A stretch of DNA of 64,000 nt from Fulvivirgaceae bacterium JP3-4 (lineage in GTDB: Bacteria > Bacteroidota > Bacteroidia > Cytophagales > Cyclobacteriaceae), in assembly GCA_029309925.1 (NCBI GenBank), contig JARKND010000001.1, positions 1,302,001 to 1,366,000 on the forward strand, read 5' to 3'. A program made the position numbers and the translations under genes. Below the pieces are notes generated by a model. The model searched no databases and was not told the origin of the DNA. It saw only the letters and a list, made by a program, of their open reading frames with translations. How positions within the stretch are numbered: the stretch's first letter is position 1; each line of letters begins with the position of its first letter. Below, one piece after another: positions 60,402 through 64,000 of the stretch.

Positions 60402-60420
60402 GTGGGGTTTGAGTACCCCA
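60402..60420 (-). promoter_or_regulatory. Hairpin directly before the sensor start codon
   Basis: TGGGGT and ACCCCA pair around a 7-base loop only 3 bases from the ATG of the sensor gene (minus strand), where it would mask the ribosome-binding region. Candidate translational control element; it could be chance. Confidence 0.35.
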
Positions 60421-60623
60421 AGAAACTCTAAAACGCTCGCTGGTATCTCTTAAATGCGCGAAAACTCTTACCTCAATCCTCCTCGCGGGTTGATTATAAA
60501 AAAGCCTTTCGAATGTTTTTTTGTACGAGGGTACTTATGCCTAGAGCGCAAGTGAATTTGTACCTAATGCCTTTTTGTAAAACAGTCTATTTTTCAATTC
60601 ACGGGAGACTTAGAAACGGAGGC

Positions 60624-60653
60624 TTTGAGACGACCTTCCAGTTCGTATTTTTG
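60624..60653 (+). promoter_or_regulatory. Bacteroidetes-type promoter upstream of the response regulator
   Basis: TTTG (60624-60627), 18 bases, TATTTTTG (60646-60653). It would give a leader of about 130 bases that contains the hairpin at 60666-60696. The rest of the 393-base divergent gap (60399-60791) holds no gene. Confidence 0.55.
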
Positions 60654-60665
60654 GTCATGAAAAAA

Positions 60666-60696
60666 ATCGTAGCCTGCGCCTTCATTAGGCCACGAT
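60666..60696 (-). terminator. Terminator-like hairpin without an obvious gene
   Basis: ATCGT-A-GCCT and AGGC-C-ACGAT form a 9-bp stem with one A-C mismatch. On the minus strand it is followed by seven T, the form of a Rho-independent terminator, but no minus-strand gene ends here. Read on the plus strand it lies in the response regulator's leader. Confidence 0.5.
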
Positions 60697-60791
60697 TCGG
60701 GAGCGAAATTCAAAACTTTTTCTTACGTGAACTTTCATTGAAAGGTTTTTTCCCGGTGATTAATTTAACAACGTTTGCACCGCAATGAATT

Positions 60792-61412
60792 ATGAACATA
60801 GTTATCGTTGATGACCACAAGTTGTTTAGGATCGGACTAAAGGAAATTTTAAACAAAAGCCGCAGGCATAAAGTGGTCGCAGAGTTTTCTACCGGAATGG
60901 AAATGCTTAAGCATTATGAAGACGCAGAAAATCATCTTGCTTTGGTCGACATCAACCTCGAAACCGAAAATGGAATCGACATAATTGTTTCGCTCAAACA
61001 AAAATACCGACACTTGAAAGCTGCGTTGCTCAGTATGCACAAAGAGCCGTCCATTATTAGACAAGCAGTCAATAAGGGAATCGATGGCTACTTCCATAAA
61101 GACATCGATCCGGAAGAGTTGCTGTTCGGTATTGGCAGAATCCAGGAAGGCGGCAAGTATTATACCTCAGAAATCACAGAGATCATGCTGCGCAGCAACG
61201 ATCTTCATAGGGGACATCACGAACCGCTGAGCGACCGGGAAAAACAGGTACTTCAATTGATTGTCGATGGATACTCGAGCGCTGAGATAGCAAGCAGGAT
61301 GAAAATCAGCAAGCGCACAGTCGATCATCACCGTTCAAATATTCTGATAAAGTTCAGGTTGAGAAACACTGCCCAGCTTATCCGGTTCATTGTTGAGAAA
61401 GGAATCTTCTAG
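60792..61412 (+). CDS. NarL/FixJ-type response regulator
   Basis: 206 residues. Receiver domain 1-120 with acidic pair D7-D8, phospho-acceptor D53 (LVDINLE), Ser/Thr at LLSMH and Lys in YFHKDI. C-terminal LuxR-type HTH (about 143-206): LSDREKQVLQLIVDGYSSAE then ISKRTVDHHRSNILIKF. Binds DNA as a phosphorylation-controlled dimer. Followed after 13 bases by a hybrid histidine kinase gene, its likely partner. Confidence 0.95.
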   Translation: MNIVIVDDHKLFRIGLKEILNKSRRHKVVAEFSTGMEMLKHYEDAENHLALVDINLETENGIDIIVSLKQKYRHLKAALLSMHKEPSIIRQAVNKGIDGYFHKDIDPEELLFGIGRIQEGGKYYTSEITEIMLRSNDLHRGHHEPLSDREKQVLQLIVDGYSSAEIASRMKISKRTVDHHRSNILIKFRLRNTAQLIRFIVEKGIF

Positions 61413-61425
61413 CCTCTGAAGCGCT

Positions 61426-63240
61426 ATGCAAAACACAGACTTTCTGCGGATCATTGCCGATAACACCCGTGATGTCATCTCGATCTTTGATCCAAGGTTC
61501 GAGCGAAAGTACATAAGTCCTAGCGTGATCGATTTGATTGGTTACTCACCTGCGGAAATCTTTTCAATGACCGTGAATGACCCGATCCCTGAGGAAGACG
61601 CGGCATTTGTGGGGCCGATCGTAAGGCGCGCAATTGAAAAAGGCGAAAGCTGTACTGTAGAGCATCGTCTAATTCATAAGAATGGCTCTATCGTGTGGGT
61701 TGAAGTCGTTGTTCGGCCGATTTTTTCCGAGCGGGGAAACCTTACGTGGGTTCTGACAAGTGCCCGAAACATTTCCGACCGGAAGTCTAAAGAACGGGAA
61801 CTGGAGACGGAGCGGAGGCTGAGACAGGAACTCTATAGTATCTCTTCATTGGGCCATGAGATCCGCACGCCATTGGCAATACTTGTGTCGACATTAGAAT
61901 TGCTTCGCGAGAGTGCGCAGGAGCCGGAGCACCTCAAACTGCTTACCACGCTGGATTCTGTTAGCCATACACTTTCAGCACTTGTGAACAATGTTCTCGA
62001 TTATGCAAGGCTCAGGGAAGGTAAATCGCAGGCGAACTACGAAGACTTTGACCTTCATGAGTTATGTGAAAATCTTTACAGCGCTCATACAACCGCTGCG
62101 GCAGATAAGGGGATTCATTTAGGCTTGGCCGTGGATAAGTCTGTGCCGAGAATGATTCGCAGCGATGCGCACAAACTCAGGCAGATATTGACAAATTTGC
62201 TTAATAATGCGATTAAGTTTACTGAATCAGGCACCATTCAATTTACTGTCAACGCACAAGCAGGGAAAATTCGTTTCGAACTCACAGACACGGGAATGGG
62301 AATACCAAACGATTTGCTTGAGGAAATATTTGAGCCATTCGTGCAGCAGCGGGAGACCGTTGCCAAACACAGTGGCTCCGGGCTCGGCCTTTCAATTGTG
62401 AAAAGCCTTCTTTCCTTGCTCGGTGGATCTATTTCCGTTCAAAGTCGCCTCAACGAAGGATCCAAATTCGTGTTCACAATTCCCTGCGTCCCGGCAAGCG
62501 ATGCCACGCCTTCGGCAAGCGGTGGAGATATAAGCGGGATGAAAATTCTTTTTGTCGATGACCTCCTGATAAGCCAGGATTTGCACAGAAGGCTTTTTGA
62601 AAGAGCTGGTGCTCATTGCCAAGTTTGTTCCGATGTCAGACAGGCACTTATGCTTGGGGCAGATCAGGCGTTTGACGCGATCCTGTTAGACGTGCATATG
62701 TCGGATCAGAATGGTCTGACGTTTGTTGCTTCGTTGAAAGCCAAATTTCCTGGCGCTGAAGTCATCATTTATACGGCAGATACATCAGATGATGTAATCA
62801 AGACCGCAAAGGAATCCGGTGCCACCGAGTTTATCGGAAAGCCGGTTGAGTTCAGAATCCTGCTGGATATCATTGGCAGATACAGACGCAAGAGATTGTT
62901 GGATCTATCTATTTACCAGGAATTATATCACACCGATCAGCGTGAATATTTCCGGGCAATTGCGCTTCTCATTGACGACTTTAAACTTTTCCGGACAGAA
63001 TTGAACCGATGTCTCGAAGAGCATGATGTGATGGGCTTGAAGAAAGTAATGCACCGGATAAAACCAATTGCAAAGCAAACAAAATGTGCAACGCTGGTAG
63101 AGTTTCTTTCAGGCGATGACCAGTTCGAATCTCCGCAGCAGTATGAACGATTGGCGAGCCATAGGCGCCAATTGACGGAACTGATAAATTCGATTCTCGC
63201 TGAACTGGCCGTAATCCAGGCACACGGAACAAGTCTCTGA
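61426..63240 (+). CDS. Cytosolic hybrid histidine kinase (PAS-HisKA-HATPase-REC-Hpt-like)
   Basis: 604 residues without membrane helices. PAS/PAC at about 5-120; HisKA with H144 in SLGHEIRTPLA; HATPase with N box (HKLRQILTNLLNNAIKF), DTGMGIPND and GSGLGLSIV; receiver at about 372-485 with phospho-acceptor D422 (ILLDVHM); and a C-terminal four-helix, Hpt-like segment with H543 in VMHRIKP, a diverged form of the usual H-x-L-K-G. Probably relays phosphate H-D-H-D to the response regulator encoded 13 bases upstream. Signal unknown; the PAS domain suggests a cytosolic cue or input from the divergent sensor. Confidence 0.93.
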   Translation: MQNTDFLRIIADNTRDVISIFDPRFERKYISPSVIDLIGYSPAEIFSMTVNDPIPEEDAAFVGPIVRRAIEKGESCTVEHRLIHKNGSIVWVEVVVRPIFSERGNLTWVLTSARNISDRKSKERELETERRLRQELYSISSLGHEIRTPLAILVSTLELLRESAQEPEHLKLLTTLDSVSHTLSALVNNVLDYARLREGKSQANYEDFDLHELCENLYSAHTTAAADKGIHLGLAVDKSVPRMIRSDAHKLRQILTNLLNNAIKFTESGTIQFTVNAQAGKIRFELTDTGMGIPNDLLEEIFEPFVQQRETVAKHSGSGLGLSIVKSLLSLLGGSISVQSRLNEGSKFVFTIPCVPASDATPSASGGDISGMKILFVDDLLISQDLHRRLFERAGAHCQVCSDVRQALMLGADQAFDAILLDVHMSDQNGLTFVASLKAKFPGAEVIIYTADTSDDVIKTAKESGATEFIGKPVEFRILLDIIGRYRRKRLLDLSIYQELYHTDQREYFRAIALLIDDFKLFRTELNRCLEEHDVMGLKKVMHRIKPIAKQTKCATLVEFLSGDDQFESPQQYERLASHRRQLTELINSILAELAVIQAHGTSL

Positions 63241-63306
63241 ACGGTAAACGTTGAACTTCAAACCCGCAGGCCCTTACACGACCGTTGAATTAGTCCTCAT
63301 CGTGAA

Positions 63307-64000
63307 CTATTGTTCCTTCAATGCCTCGGTTGGATTTTGGTGCACTGCCTTAAGTGCTTGCAGACTTACAGTCACAAGGGGAATCAGGACAATCATCAAC
63401 GCTGCCCTGGCAACCAACTGCCAGGTTACGTCAATGTGATAAGCAAAGTTAGAAAGCCATCATCCGCTGCATACAGACTCAACGGTGCCGCAATAGCAAA
63501 TGCGATCGCCATAAGTAGCATATAATTACCGGAAATGTTGAGGATAAGATTCCGCGTCTCAGCACCCAAAACCTTCCGAATAGCAATCTCCTTAAACCGT
63601 TGTGTAGTGCTGTACACACCAGGCCGAAAAGTCCAAGACAGGCTACGATGATTGTGAGGATTGTAAAAAAGGTGAACAATGTCGAAAGCTTGTCCTCTGC
63701 TTTATACATCTGATCGAAGTTGGCGTTCAGGAAACGATAATCGAAAGGCCAACCTGTGCTAAGCGATGTCCAGACTGATTGCAGATGATTAATTGTTGCT
63801 GGCAAATCTTCACCGCGCACGCGTACCGCCATTGTGTTGTTGAATCTCGGGTAAATCCGGAGAACAACTGGAGCGATGTTTTCTTTAAGACTGTTCAGGT
63901 GAAAGTCTTTCACCACACCTACAATTTACCATACTTCAGTGAGTCGCTGTCCCACCTGTCCCGGGACAACGGGTGACCTATTGCTTTGTCAGGGACATCA
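63307..64000 (-). pseudogene. Broken FtsX/MacB-type ABC permease (C-terminal part, runs off the right edge)
   Basis: Permease sequence is spread over several frames. From the right edge: DKAIGHPLSRDRWDSDSLKY; shift near 63921-63930; VGVVKDFHLNSLKENIAPVV through LSTLFTFFTILTIIVACLGL; shift near 63612-63620; YSTTQRFKEIAIRKVLGAE through APLSLYAADD; shift near 63448-63456; NFAYHIDVTWQLVARAALMI through ALKAVHQNPTEALKEQ, ending at TAG 63307-63309. Each piece matches the second periplasmic and FtsX domains of its paralogues at 50472 and 55109. Three frameshifts in 700 bases argue for real decay, though end-of-contig errors cannot be excluded. Confidence 0.8.

Noticed and set aside
60513-60788. 91-codon plus-strand frame before the response regulator
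   Set aside because: It spans a good promoter and a hairpin and has an unlikely composition; treated as leader and promoter DNA.

Overview
The window looks like a chromosome segment of a free-living Bacteroidota, most likely of the Cytophagales type; I cannot name a genus. The evidence is a type IX secretion (T9SS) C-terminal sorting domain on a giant surface protein, a PorE-like OmpA protein, a TonB receptor with a carboxypeptidase-regulatory N-terminus paired with a DUF4249 lipoprotein, families of FtsX-type ABC permeases, and promoters of the Bacteroidetes form TTTG-N19-TAnnTTTG.

Layout. 1-53: first codons of a TerC-like membrane protein running off the left edge. 297-21244 (minus): a six-gene block. 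Its proximal half (21244 to 13442) is a tightly packed trio: a nucleotide-transporter-like membrane protein with HEAT repeats and a cyclic-nucleotide-binding-like domain, a cytosolic protein made of three TIR-like domains, and a membrane-anchored nSTAND ATPase with WD40 repeats. After a strong hairpin (13407-13430) come an outer-membrane barrel protein, a lipoprotein and a 3577-residue T9SS cargo. This is the most striking part of the window: it reads like an inside-to-surface signalling or conflict system and is my candidate for an undescribed system. 21474-28786: PorE-like OmpA protein, queA, menC, and an overlapping pair of a Rieske oxygenase and an amino-acid permease. 28836-31193 (minus): a secreted hypothetical and an SPFH / membrane / ribbon-helix-helix operon, with three GATATTA repeats at 11-bp spacing before its start. 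31315-41206: bestrophin, a 40-residue membrane protein, TonB receptor plus DUF4249, a zinc-peptidase/propeller/barrel fusion, pyruvate dehydrogenase E2 and hslV. 41424-47585 (minus): AI-2E-type transporter, class-III aminotransferase, another 40-residue membrane protein, NTF2-like protein, a TerB-like protein, a J-domain/TPR membrane protein and gap.

47761-50470 is an accessory islet beginning at tRNA-Glu(TTC). It holds decayed gene pieces, a small lipoprotein, a frameshifted gene and an STM3941-like membrane protein. 50472-64000 carries two intact FtsX-type permeases, a LysR-methyltransferase fusion next to an ordinary LysR regulator, a relic of an alpha-L-fucosidase, a sensor without an output domain, a NarL-type response regulator with a hybrid histidine kinase, and a third permease broken by several frameshifts at the right edge.

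Several intergenic gaps contain degenerate tandem repeats of about 7 bp with different unit sequences (32225, 41373, 44615, 44676). No CRISPR array, rRNA, intact insertion sequence or replication origin was seen.
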